The notes: a model not told the origin generated them from the sequence alone. A stretch of DNA of 64,000 nucleotides from CAVPDE01 sp963707125 (GCA_963707125.1 CAVPOU010000027.1:1-64000), one strand, 5' to 3'; positions 44,833-53,708 are shown, counted from the stretch's first letter. Translations and numbers: made by a program.

Positions 44833-45552
44833 ATGAAAACCATAGGTCTGATTGGAGGGATGAGTTGGGAATCGACCGTTCCCTACTACCGGATCGTGAA
44901 TGAGACGGTCAGGGCACGGTTGGGCGGCTTGCACTCCGCAAAGCTTGTTCTCTACAGCGTCGACTTTCACGAGATCGAGCTCCTGCAGCATTCAGGAGCC
45001 TGGGACGAGGCCGGCCGTATGCTCGCCCAGGCCGCGCGATCCCTTCAGGCGGCCGGGGCGGACTTTCTTGTCCTGTGCACGAACACCATGCACAAGGTCG
45101 CGAACTTCATAGAGAGCGCCGTGAGTATTCCCCTTTTCCACATCGCCGATCCAACGGCACAGGAGATCAAGCAGGCCGGACTCAAGAAGGTCGGTCTACT
45201 CGGCACCCGCTTTACCATGGAGCAGGAGTTCTATCGCGGAAGGCTCCGTGATCAACACCATCTCGATGTGCTCATTCCTGACGATGCGGATCGCGGGGTC
45301 GTGCACAAAATCATCTATGAGGAGCTATGCCTGGGATTGGTGCGCGATGCATCTCGCGCCGAGTATCGCCGAATCATCCAGCGACTCGTGGATCAAGGGG
45401 CCCAAGGCGTGATTCTCGGATGTACTGAGATCTCTTTGCTCGTGGGACCGTCTGACTCGTCCGTTCCCATCTTCGACACAACCAGCATTCATGCGCGCAA
45501 AGCTGCCGAATGGGCACTCAGCGAAGAAGTGAACTTCCCTGCTCAACTCTAG
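44833..45552 (+). CDS. Aspartate/glutamate (broad amino-acid) racemase family protein
   Basis: A 239-residue cofactor-independent racemase of the Asp/Glu superfamily (YgeA-like). The N-terminus reads GLIGGMSWESTVPYYRIVNE. The two catalytic Cys lie in LVLCTNTMHK and VILGCTEISLL, about 115 residues apart, as the two-base mechanism requires. HADPT-like IADPTAQEIK follows the first site. It interconverts L- and D-amino acids. It converges with hdrB, 59 bases away, with no clear terminator between. It lies in the same neighbourhood as the glutamate dehydrogenase, hinting at an amino-acid catabolism theme. Confidence 0.92.
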   Translation: MKTIGLIGGMSWESTVPYYRIVNETVRARLGGLHSAKLVLYSVDFHEIELLQHSGAWDEAGRMLAQAARSLQAAGADFLVLCTNTMHKVANFIESAVSIPLFHIADPTAQEIKQAGLKKVGLLGTRFTMEQEFYRGRLRDQHHLDVLIPDDADRGVVHKIIYEELCLGLVRDASRAEYRRIIQRLVDQGAQGVILGCTEISLLVGPSDSSVPIFDTTSIHARKAAEWALSEEVNFPAQL

Positions 45553-45611
45553 GGAAACTTATTTCGAGTGGGAAGCAGCTTTGGGAGACGCCTTAAATTT
45601 TTTCACTTCAG

Positions 45612-46493
45612 CTATTCACCGCCTGCGTACTTGGCTAAGGCGTCCTTGGTCTTGACGATGTTCATATTGAGGCCAAGTTCTTTCCGATCGAACCCCATGG
45701 CAAGGCCCAGGAGTTGGGTCAGGTAGAGCACAGGGAGATTGTAGGTTGCGCTGAAGGCCGTCTCAATCCCCTTCTGGTTGCTGTCATACATCACCGAGCA
45801 GAAGGGGCAGATCAGATTGATGGCATTGGCTCCTGCCTCGCGAATATCATCCAGTTTTTCCTTGGCAATGGCGAGAGAGGTCTTCTCGTCTACGGCCAGC
45901 ACAGGCCCGCCGCAGCATCGTTTCTTATTAGGGTAGTCCACAACCGTTGCGCCGGTGAGGGCGACCATTTCATCGAGTGTATGCGGGTCCTCCACCTGGT
46001 CGAAGTTCTCGTAAATCTCCGATGGCTTGAGATAATGGCACCCGTAGTGGTTGGCGATGCGCAATCCCTCCAAGCTCTTTGTGAAATGCTTTTTGAGTTC
46101 ATCCTTCCCGACTTCTTCATAGAGAACCCGGGCGAAGTGCCGAACCCTGACCCCTTTGTCATAACGCAGGCCCGCTTTGGCAAGAGCCTCATTGACTTCC
46201 GCCTTTGCCTTATCATCATGCGCGAGATGGTGCACCACTTCGGTAAGCGCAGACGTACAGGAACTGCAGAGCGCGCACAGATCCAGGCCCTGTTTTTCCG
46301 CCAGGGCGATGTTATAGGCGCCCAGGACCATGGCGGATTTCATGTCAGAGGCTTTGACGGGGAAACCGCAGCAGACAAACTCTTCCACATCCACGAGCTC
46401 TATCCCGAGCTTCTGGGCAACCTTTCTTGCTGAGAGCTCATACTGTCTGGAGCGGGCTGGGATTGTGCATCCGAGAAAGAGGGCGTACTTCAT
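45612..46493 (-). CDS. hdrB: Heterodisulfide reductase subunit B (HdrB)
   Basis: A 293-residue iron-sulfur protein with two CCG domains that binds two noncubane [4Fe-4S] clusters and reduces a disulfide. It begins YALFLGCTIPARS. The first CCG motif is CCGFPVKASDM followed by LCALCSSC; the second is KRCCGGPVLAVDEK followed by ICPFCS. Between them is NHYGCHYLKPSE. ATG 46493 has GAGGTG upstream and begins 8 bases after hdrC. It is the last gene of the hdrA-flox-hdrCB operon. In bacteria the acceptor is probably DsrC or another protein disulfide rather than CoM-S-S-CoB; dsrC is not in the window. Confidence 0.95.
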   Translation of the reverse strand: MKYALFLGCTIPARSRQYELSARKVAQKLGIELVDVEEFVCCGFPVKASDMKSAMVLGAYNIALAEKQGLDLCALCSSCTSALTEVVHHLAHDDKAKAEVNEALAKAGLRYDKGVRVRHFARVLYEEVGKDELKKHFTKSLEGLRIANHYGCHYLKPSEIYENFDQVEDPHTLDEMVALTGATVVDYPNKKRCCGGPVLAVDEKTSLAIAKEKLDDIREAGANAINLICPFCSVMYDSNQKGIETAFSATYNLPVLYLTQLLGLAMGFDRKELGLNMNIVKTKDALAKYAGGE

Positions 46494-46501
46494 AGAACAC
46501 C

Positions 46502-46975
46502 TCATGATTCACGAAAAAGAACCTTCACCACTTCACAGGTCGTGGGCAGCGACGGCAGATCGATCTTGTTCCTTTTCTTGTTGTCAAAGTCATCGATGGC
46601 ATAAATGCGGCCCTGACCCCTGATCAGATCGCGCTGGGCCTTGATGCCTGCGGGCGCGTGCCCTTCCGTGATCGCCATGTTCTTCAGGAGGGTCATGAAG
46701 TCCGTGATGCTCACCCCTTGCGGGCACCTCTCCTGGCACGCATAGCAGCTTGAACAAAACCACACAAAATCACTCTCAAGGACCTCTTTCTTGAGGCCGA
46801 AGAGGGCCATCCGAATGATTCTGTAAGGACTGAACTTGGTGTTCACGGCGCTCACCGGACAGCTCGCCGTGCAGCTTTTGCAGGTGAAGCAGGCGGAAAG
46901 CTTTTCTCCACCCGGCTGGGCGAGCAGCTCTTTCCTGAAGTTAGCATCTGCTTTTGTCAGATCGATATCGGCCAT
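46502..46975 (-). CDS. hdrC: Heterodisulfide reductase subunit C (HdrC)
   Basis: A 157-residue two-[4Fe-4S] ferredoxin-like protein. The cluster motifs are CFTCKSCTASCPVSAV and CSSCYACQERCPQGV. It passes electrons between HdrA and HdrB. The ATG at 46975 starts the conserved MADIDLTKADANFR; the upstream in-frame sequence is a repeat (PPLVGGVGGGG-type) and is not part of the gene. It lies between floxA and hdrB with short gaps. Confidence 0.95.
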   Translation of the reverse strand: MADIDLTKADANFRKELLAQPGGEKLSACFTCKSCTASCPVSAVNTKFSPYRIIRMALFGLKKEVLESDFVWFCSSCYACQERCPQGVSITDFMTLLKNMAITEGHAPAGIKAQRDLIRGQGRIYAIDDFDNKKRNKIDLPSLPTTCEVVKVLFRES

Positions 46976-46990
46976 AAGGCACCTCTTTCT

Positions 46991-47031
46991 TCCCCCTCCC
47001 CCAACCCCTCCCACAAGGGGAGGGGAGAGGA
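46991..47031. repeat. G/C-rich palindromic spacer, family F copy 1
   Basis: CCCCTCCCCCAACCCCTCCC then AAGGGGAGGGGAG: an inverted C/G tract between floxA and hdrC. Translated it reads PPLVGGVGGGG-like, a repeat found scattered in related genomes. Its relative at 50532-50629 separates hdrA and floxD. Confidence 0.7.
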
Positions 47032-47037
47032 AGTGCT

Positions 47038-47889
47038 TTAGTACTCCGGCGGAAGTTGCTTCAATTGCGCCAGAGAAAATACCGGGCCGTCTTTGCACAC
47101 GAACTTATCCCCGATGTTGCAGCGGCCGCACATCCCGATCCCACACTTCATTCGCATTTCCAGGGACAAAATGATTCTCTCCGGAGGAAACCCGAGCTCC
47201 TCCAGCACAGGCTGTGTAAATTTGATCATGATCGGCGGGCCGCACACAATCGCAATGGCGTTCTCCGCACTGGTGATCTTCTGCTTTGTGATCGTGGGCA
47301 CAAACCCGACATTGTATTTCCAGTTGGGATCGGTCGTCGCATCCACCGTGATGTGCATCTTGATGTCGTCCCGCCGTTCCCACGCCGCCAGCTCATCCTT
47401 GTAAAGCAGCAGACCCGGACTTCTGGCCCCATAGACCACAATGATGTCTTTGAACCTGGGACGGTTCTCAGGGTGGAGCATGTAGACAATGCTCGATCTC
47501 AGGGTCGTAAAGGCAAACCCGCCGCCGATGATGATTACATTCTTGCCTTCCATCTCCTCCCAGGGGTACCAGTTGCCCATGGGTCCACGAACCCCCATCA
47601 CGTACCCTTCCTTCATCATGTGCAGGTGGGTCGTTACCAGTCCCACCTCATTGACGGTAAAGGAGAGAAACCCTTTTTCCGTAGGAGAAGAGGCGATGCC
47701 GATAGGGATCTCTCCCTTTCCGGGCACAGAAAGCTCAGCAAACTGGCCGGGGATGTAGTTGAACTTCTTTTCGTCTTCAGGGTTCAGGAAAACCAGCTTG
47801 AAAGTTTTGAGCTTCTGGTCTTCCGTCTCCGTAACGATCTGATCGATTCGAACCGGATAAGGCCAGTAAGGATTCTGCATTTGACTCAT
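47038..47889 (-). CDS. floxA: FloxA-like NAD(P)H/FAD oxidoreductase subunit
   Basis: A 283-residue protein of the ferredoxin-NADP reductase fold, as in sulfhydrogenase gamma and FloxA subunits. FAD binding is visible in PGQFAELSVPGKGEIPIG and the GPMGNWYP loop. NAD(H) binding is visible in IIIGGGFAFTTLRSS and AIVCGPPIMIKFTQPVLEELG. A C-terminal [2Fe-2S] site has CGIGMCGRCNIG and a distal VCKDGPVFS. It should feed electrons from NADH to FloxBC/D and HdrA. Start 47889 is likely; ATG 47880 is an alternative with better SD spacing. Confidence 0.9.
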   Translation of the reverse strand: MSQMQNPYWPYPVRIDQIVTETEDQKLKTFKLVFLNPEDEKKFNYIPGQFAELSVPGKGEIPIGIASSPTEKGFLSFTVNEVGLVTTHLHMMKEGYVMGVRGPMGNWYPWEEMEGKNVIIIGGGFAFTTLRSSIVYMLHPENRPRFKDIIVVYGARSPGLLLYKDELAAWERRDDIKMHITVDATTDPNWKYNVGFVPTITKQKITSAENAIAIVCGPPIMIKFTQPVLEELGFPPERIILSLEMRMKCGIGMCGRCNIGDKFVCKDGPVFSLAQLKQLPPEY

Positions 47890-47937
47890 ACCTCTGTTCG
47901 CGCCTCTCAAGAGATTTTTCGACCCAATGCTCCATTC

Positions 47938-48975
47938 TTAGAAGCTGTTCATTTGTTCCGCGACGTCCCTGATATCAATATTGACCGGGCAGTACCGGAC
48001 GCACCGGCCGCACCCGGAGCATTGAATTCCGCTTCCATACTTGTCCACATAGTACTTGAGCTTGTGCATGAACCTCTGCCGAACACGCTGAGGCTTCTTG
48101 TCCCTTGGGTTATGTCCCGAACCGTGGAGCGTGAACAGGGGAAACATGCAGGAGTCCCAGTTCCTGATCCGGTCCCCCTGTTTGCCCATGACTTCATCCT
48201 GGATGTCAAAGCACCAGCACGTGGGGCAAAGGAACGTACAAGTTCCGCAATTGAGACAGGCAAAACCCACCTCGTCCCAGAAAGAGGCGGGAAAAAGCTC
48301 GTTGATGACTTTTGACTTTAGCTGCTCAATGGGAACCATCTTGGTGAATTTCCCGCCGGCAGACTTCTGGATCCCTTCTGCTTTTGCCCGCACGCTCTCG
48401 TCGGAAGCCTCTCCGCCTTCTGCCTTGGCGAAAAAAGTCTCCCCCTTTTTCGTAACCGCCCGGGCAAAAAAAGAATCACCGAGATCGAAAAGAACAACGT
48501 CAAGCCATTCCGTCGCAAAAGGGCCTCCGCCCACAGAGGCACAGAAGCATGAGGAGCAGGGTTCATTGCATCCCAACCCGACCAGCGTCGTTGCTTCAAA
48601 GCGCTGCACCCACCAGGGATCCCTGTACTCGGCATTGTCAAAGTTGCGCTTCACGATTTGAAAACCATGTGCATCGCAGGGTCTGATGCCGACAACCGCA
48701 CGAGGGGAATAGTCCTTGCCGGATTCCTTGTAGATATTGGCCTCCGGATCTTTCTCATCCAGGTTCACCTCAAACATCCGTTCGGACTGAGGATAGACCA
48801 CGCCTTTCGGCGAAAGCCTTGTGTTCTGATAGGCGAAATCAGGATCCTTGGTGTCATCGAGAGGCTTGAAAAGGTGAAAGTCACCCTCTTTGACAGGCAC
48901 CAGGATCTGGTAGGAGTCTCGCAGTTTTCTCAAGGCCGCGTTCCAGGCGGGCTTGGAAAATGTCATTTCAAGCAT
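47938..48975 (-). CDS. floxB: FloxB-like iron-sulfur subunit (sulfhydrogenase beta type)
   Basis: A 345-residue protein with the sulfhydrogenase beta/FloxB layout: an N-terminal 220-residue domain including GIRPCDAHGFQIVKRNF and CNEPCSSCFCASV, then two ferredoxin motifs CLNCGTCTFLCPTCWCFD and CSGCGRCVRYCPVNID. It would carry electrons between FloxA and the rest of the complex. It lies between floxC and floxA on the minus strand; the gap to floxC (48976-49124) contains an inverted low-complexity repeat. Confidence 0.9.
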   Translation of the reverse strand: MLEMTFSKPAWNAALRKLRDSYQILVPVKEGDFHLFKPLDDTKDPDFAYQNTRLSPKGVVYPQSERMFEVNLDEKDPEANIYKESGKDYSPRAVVGIRPCDAHGFQIVKRNFDNAEYRDPWWVQRFEATTLVGLGCNEPCSSCFCASVGGGPFATEWLDVVLFDLGDSFFARAVTKKGETFFAKAEGGEASDESVRAKAEGIQKSAGGKFTKMVPIEQLKSKVINELFPASFWDEVGFACLNCGTCTFLCPTCWCFDIQDEVMGKQGDRIRNWDSCMFPLFTLHGSGHNPRDKKPQRVRQRFMHKLKYYVDKYGSGIQCSGCGRCVRYCPVNIDIRDVAEQMNSF

Positions 48976-49017
48976 GGTCTATACCTTCGCAAATGTCAGG
49001 GTCCTAATCTGTCCCTG

Positions 49018-49125
49018 AGTTGGAGTGATGGAGTATTGGAGTACTGGAGTACTGGTAAGGCAGGTCCTCAGTTGTGTTTTGGCCATTACTCCAACACTCC
49101 ATACTCCATTACTCCATCTTCATTC
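49018..49125. repeat. Low-complexity inverted repeat, family E copy 2
   Basis: TTGGAGTGATGGAGTATTGG at the left and TCCAACACTCCATACTCCA at the right: an inverted short-word repeat between floxC and floxB. It would form a stable stem in the mRNA. Confidence 0.6.
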
Positions 49126-50075
49126 TACTTTATAAACTCATTGTAATCATCGGGTCTGTACACATCCAGGGGCGGCCTTTGCTCCAGACTGAGCCCCGCT
49201 TCCCACGAGAAATACTGCTGAGCATCTTTATTGAGCTTCTTGGTGAACTGTCTCATGGAGATTCCCACCGGGCAGACCCTCTCGCAAGCCCCGCAGTCGG
49301 TGCACCGCCCCGCACAGTGATAGGCCCTCAGAAAATGAAAGGTCATCGTGTCCGTGGGATCGTTGCTTTTTCCCACCCACTGAGGTCTTGATTCATCGAC
49401 AAAACAAGTCGGGCAATAACACAAGGGGCACACGTTTCGGCATGCGTAGCATCGGAGGCATCTGGAAACAAGTTGAGCAAAAAAGGCCCGCTTCTTCTCA
49501 GGCTCCATCTCCTCAATACGCGCCACATCACCGTAAGGATCCATCCCTTCCTGCTCCGGGACCGGTTCGGCAATCATCTCATCGAAGATCACCGGGTTCC
49601 GGTGCGTGCAAACCACACAGTTCCTCTGAAGAAAATCCTTCTTCTTGAAGGTCTGGCTGAAACCCGCTCCCTTGACCGTGAACTCCTCTCCCTGATCCTC
49701 CACATCGAGGATCTCCTTTTGTCCCACCGCTCGTGTCACGGCACGGTGATCGATCATGCCGGTACAGGGAATCCCGATGATGTAAAGCTGCTCCCGTTTG
49801 ATCTGGTTCTCGATGATATGAGTCACGATATTCCTGGAATTGCAGCCGGTGGCCACGATCCCGATCTTCTCCGTCCTCTTGGTCAGATAGTTGCAGAGAT
49901 TGAGGCCGCAGTTGCTGTCCCAGTAAAGAAGGTCTGCTTGGTCCGGATGATGGATGAGGACAGGCTGGTTCATCATCGCCACAGAGCCTTTCCGATATCC
50001 AATGAAGACTTCCACCTTCCCTTCTGCAAGAAGCTCCCTGGCTCTCTCCCTGATCTTCTCCGCGTATTCTCGCAT
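49125..50075 (-). CDS. floxC: FloxC-like iron-sulfur subunit (FrhB-related N-domain plus ferredoxin)
   Basis: A 316-residue protein. The N-terminal half resembles the F420-hydrogenase/dehydrogenase beta family (KIGIVATGCNSRNIV, IIGIPCTGMIDHRAV, NCVVCTHRNP). The C-terminal half has two clusters: CLRCYACRNVCPLCYCPTC and CTDCGACERVCPVGISM. Its ATG overlaps the floxD stop as TGATG (50077-50073), so the two are translationally coupled. Family membership is clear; the exact subunit name follows the Flox nomenclature by analogy. No F420 use is implied. Confidence 0.88.
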   Translation of the reverse strand: MREYAEKIRERARELLAEGKVEVFIGYRKGSVAMMNQPVLIHHPDQADLLYWDSNCGLNLCNYLTKRTEKIGIVATGCNSRNIVTHIIENQIKREQLYIIGIPCTGMIDHRAVTRAVGQKEILDVEDQGEEFTVKGAGFSQTFKKKDFLQRNCVVCTHRNPVIFDEMIAEPVPEQEGMDPYGDVARIEEMEPEKKRAFFAQLVSRCLRCYACRNVCPLCYCPTCFVDESRPQWVGKSNDPTDTMTFHFLRAYHCAGRCTDCGACERVCPVGISMRQFTKKLNKDAQQYFSWEAGLSLEQRPPLDVYRPDDYNEFIK

Positions 50076-50506
50076 CACGCCACCTCAGCCCTTCTCTTAA
50101 TCAGGTGAGTTGCCGGTCCAAGCGCCGTCACCTCCTTGGCCACGGCCTGCGCCACCTCCACAAATTTCGTTGCCTCCGCAGACGATATCCAGGAAAAATG
50201 AAGCCTCCCCGGCTCCATCCCGATGTGCTCCAGCAGCCCCTTCAGAAGAGCGAACTTTCTCCGCGCGTAGTAATTACCTTCCAGGTAATGGCAGTCTCCC
50301 GGGTGTCACCCGGAAACCCAGACCCCGTCCGCTCCACGACGCAGCGCCGCCAGAATGAACTTAGGGCTCACCCGGGCTGAACAGGGGATTCGAATGACCC
50401 TGAAATTGGGAGGATACTGAAAGCGGCTCACCCCTGCCAGGTCCGCCGCACCGTAGCTGCACCAGTTGCACAAGAAGGCGGTGATCTTAGGTTCCCAGTC
50501 GTTCAT
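50075..50506 (-). CDS. floxD: FloxD/MvhD-like iron-sulfur subunit, selenoprotein (Sec67)
   Basis: A 143-residue MvhD-type [2Fe-2S] protein read through an in-frame TGA at 50306-50308. Up to the TGA the protein has CNWCSY (C13, C16), RIPCSARV (C42) and GVWVSG. After it, HPGDCHYLEGNYY continues in the same frame to a stop at 50075. The family has SGCHPGDCHY, so the TGA takes the place of a conserved Cys and is read as selenocysteine. A perfect 7-bp hairpin with a GGA loop starts 16 bases after the TGA. GGAGAG precedes the ATG. This subunit links the NADH module to HdrA. A gene caller would stop at 66 residues. Confidence 0.9.
50273..50289 (-). promoter_or_regulatory. SECIS hairpin of floxD
   Basis: On the minus strand ATTACCT-GGA-AGGTAAT, a perfect 7-bp stem with GGA loop. 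The loop lies 24-26 bases after the TGA at 50308-50306, inside the range described for bacterial SECIS elements, which need a G in the first loop positions. Confidence 0.75.
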
Positions 50507-50531
50507 TTCGATCTCTCCGACTTGTTCTTTT

Positions 50532-50629
50532 CACCCCCACCCTTCCCTCCCCCATCGATGGGGAGGGGATTCGCGCTGCTCATTCGATCTTCCCCTCCCC
50601 TGGTGGGAGGGGTTAGGGGAGGGGGATGT
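50532..50629. repeat. G/C-rich palindromic spacer, family F copy 2
   Basis: Several inverted C/G tracts (CCCTCCCCCATCGATGGGG, then CCCCTCCCCTGGTGGGAGGGG) fill most of the hdrA-floxD gap. The transcript would form strong stem-loops and may set hdrA/flox expression ratios. Confidence 0.7.
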
Positions 50630-53600
50630 TTACATCTCGTTAATCATGGCCATGATCTGGCCTTCTTCAAATCCTCTCAAGTTCAGAGCGCCGGACCGGC
50701 ATGACGCAACGCAGAGCCCGCAGCCCTTGCAGAGCACGGGATTCACTTCTGCTTTTCCTGCGAACGGTCCTTTCGCCACAAAGGACGGGGCCGAGTAGGG
50801 GCAGAGCTCCACGCACACCCCGCAACTGCTGCAGGAGAGAGGATTCACATAGGCGACCATGCCGCTGACCTTCACTCTTTCTCTGGCCAGCAAGGTCACC
50901 GCCCTGGAGGCGGCAGCCTGCGCCTGGGCAACCGATTCATCGATGGGCTTTGGATAGTGAGCCATCCCGCAGAGAAAAACACCGTCCGTAGCGAACTCCG
51001 AAGGCCCAAGCTTTGCGTGCGCTTCCACAAAAAATCCGTCCTCATTCATGGGGACCTTGAAAAACTGAGCCAGTTTCTCGTCCTTGTACGGCAAGATCGC
51101 CGAAGCCAGGGCCAGGAGGTCTGCTTTCAGCACAAGGTTTTCACCCAGATTCTGGTCCACCACTTCGATCTTGAGCCCATCTTCTCCTGCCGAAACCTTC
51201 GGCTTCTGGTCCTTGGAGAACTGAACAAAGAGCACCCCTTCCAGCCGGGCCTTGCGGTAGACGTACTCCCTCTCTCCGTAAGTCCGAATGTCCCTGTAAA
51301 GGATGTAGACGTTCATGTCGGGGTTCATCTCTTTGAGTTGAAGCGCGCTCTCAATGGAGTGGGTACAGCACACTCTGGAACAGTACGGCCGTTGGGGTTC
51401 CCGGGACCCGACGCACTGGATAAACACCGCATTCTTGATCCCCTTCAACGACGGGTCGTGATTCTGAAACCTCCTGTCCAGTTCCAGATGGGTCATCACC
51501 CTGGGATCTTTCCCGTAAAGGTATTCGTCCGGTTTGAACTCCTTCGCTCCTGTTGAAAGCACCGCAATCCCGTGCTCAACGACCTGCGCCCCTGTGCTGA
51601 GAGTCGTCTTGAAGTTCCCGACAAAACCTTCCACGCTGGTCAGCTCTGTGCTTAGGTGCACATCAATGTTGGCATCGGCCTCAACGGATTGGACAAGATC
51701 CGAAAGGTTTTTCTGGATGTCGTCGCCCTTCCAGGTGCGGTAAAGATTTAAGGCCTGCCCGCCCAGCGAGGAGGCTCTCTCCACCAGGCTCACCTTGTAT
51801 CCCTGCCGGGAAAGCGTTCTTGCAGACACCATGCCCGAGATGCCTCCTCCCACCACAAGGGCTCTCTGGTTGATGTCCACATCGGCCTCCTTAAGGGGCG
51901 TCATCAGGGCCGCCTTGGCCACCGCCATGCGGACCAGATCCATGGCCTTTTCCGTGGCCTTCTTGGGCTCATCCTTGTGAACCCACGAATCCTGGTTCCG
52001 GATGTTGGTCATTTCAAAGAGATACTTGTTGAGCCCGGCATTGACGAGCGTCTCCTGAAAAAGCGGCTCATGCGTCTTTGGCGTGCACGCCGCCACGACA
52101 ATGCGGTTCAGGTTTTTCTCCTGGATCACCTTGGCGATGATGTCCTGCGTGTCCGTCGAACAGGTGAAGAGATTGTCCGTGGCATACTCGACATAGGGAA
52201 GGGAGGCGGCATAGTCCCGCACCGCAGGAACATCGACAACGCCGCTGATGTTGATGCCGCAGTGACACACGAACACGCCGATGCGCGGTCTCTTGTCGCC
52301 GGCACTCCTTTCCGGAGGAGTCTCCTTCTGCTTGGTGAGACTGTTCCTCGCCCTGCTCAAAAGGGCGCCCGCTTCGGCTGCGGCGGAACTCGCTTCGATA
52401 ACCGACTGGGGGATATCCTTGGGTCCCTGGAAAGCGCCGCAAACAAAGATGCCTTTCCTGGACGTTTTCACGGGCTCAAAAGTCTCGGTCTTGCAGAATT
52501 GGCCTTCTGTGAGCTCGATGTCGAGCTTCTTGGCAAGCCCCACCACCTCAGGCGCTATTTCAAGACCCACAGAGAGAACCGCCATGTCAAAGCGCTCTTC
52601 CACCACCTCGCCCTTTTCGTTCACGTAAGGGATGAGGACGTCTCCGCTTCCCTGCACCGATTCGATGGTGGGCACCCTGGAGCGAATGAATCGAACGCCA
52701 TGGGTTTCCCTCGCCGCATTGTAGTAACGTTCAAAATCCTTCCCATGGGTCCGCATATCCATGTAGAAGATGGCACACTCCAGATCTTTTCCTGCATGCT
52801 CTTTCGCGATCACCGCTTCTTTAATGGCATACATACAGCAGACCGAAGAGCAGTAACCGTGATCGCAGACGTGGATGTCCCTGGAGCCGATGCACTGAAG
52901 CCAGGCGATCTTTTTCGGAGCCTGGTGATCCGAAGGCCTCTGGAGATGGCCCTGGTAAGGGCCGGTGGCGCTCAGGATGCGCTCAAACTCCATGCTGGTG
53001 ACGACGTTTGGGTATTTGGCGTACTTGTAGGTCTGATACCGGGTTGGATCATAAGGCACAAACCCCGGAGCAAGGACAATGGCTCCGACGCTCAAATGGA
53101 GCTTCTGTTCTTTGTCTTCAAAATGAATGGCTTTTGTAGGGCAGAACTTCTCACAGGCGCGGCACTTGCCTTTTTCAAAAAAGATGCAATTGTCTTTATC
53201 GATCGCGTATTTGAGAGGCACCGCCTGGGCATACTGGACATACACTGCCTTGCGCTTGATCAGGTTTTCGTTAAAGGCGTCGTCCACTTTCTTGGGACAC
53301 TTTTCAGCGCAGGTCCCGCAGGCGATACATTTCTCCATGTCTACGAAGCGGGGATGCTTGACCACCTCCACCGAGAAGTTTCCCGGTTCACCGCTCACGT
53401 CTGTGACTTCCGAAAGGGTCAGGAGTTCGATGTTGAGATGCCGGCCGACCTCGACCAGTTTGGGAGAGATAATTCACATGGCGCAGTCATTGGTGGGGAA
53501 TGTCTTGTCCAGCGCCGCCATGGCCCCGCCAATGGAGGGTCCCTTTTCCAGAAGATAGACGTAATACCCGGAGCTGGCGAGATCAAGAGCGGACTGCATG

Positions 53601-53653
53601 CCCGCGATCCCACCGCCCACGACCAGAACCGATCCGTTTACCCGGTCAGACAT
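50630..53653 (-). CDS. hdrA: Heterodisulfide reductase subunit A, tandem-module selenoprotein (Sec60)
   Basis: A 1007-residue flavoprotein with two HdrA-like modules. Module 1: FAD fold VLVVGGGIAGMQSALDL (10-26), TFPTNDCAM then TGA at codon 60 then IISPKLVE, ferredoxin motifs CIACGTCAEKCP (109-120) and CRACEKFCP, and CDHGYCSSVCC. Module 2: CHCG at 463-466 (HdrA N-terminal cluster region), second FAD fold VVGGGISGMVSA (about 600), CSRVCC, then ferredoxins CSSCGVCVELCP and CKGCGLCVASC at the C-terminus. The family has Cys at position 60, so the TGA is selenocysteine; a hairpin follows. GAGGGG precedes the ATG at 53653. HdrA carries the FAD that bifurcates electrons. A gene caller would begin at 53398 and lose 85 residues. 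Confidence 0.92.
53441..53458 (-). promoter_or_regulatory. SECIS hairpin of hdrA
   Basis: On the minus strand CTGGTC-GAGGTC-GGCCGG, a 6-bp stem (with G-U pairs) and loop GAGGTC. It starts 15 bases after the TGA at 53476-53474. The AGGUC in the loop matches the loop of the E. coli fdhF SECIS. Confidence 0.7.
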
Positions 53654-53708
53654 AAATCACCCCTCTGTTGCAAAAGACCGTACCGTCAAAACCCTAGTTT
53701 GAATCGTA

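Noticed and set aside
50306..50308. TGA as a true stop ending a 66-residue MvhD fragment
   Set aside because: The frame continues with conserved MvhD sequence, ends at a stop coupled to floxC, and a SECIS hairpin follows the TGA.
53474..53476. TGA as a nonsense mutation leaving hdrA to start at 53398
   Set aside because: The upstream 60 codons encode an intact FAD-binding start with good ribosome site, the TGA replaces a conserved Cys, and a hairpin follows.
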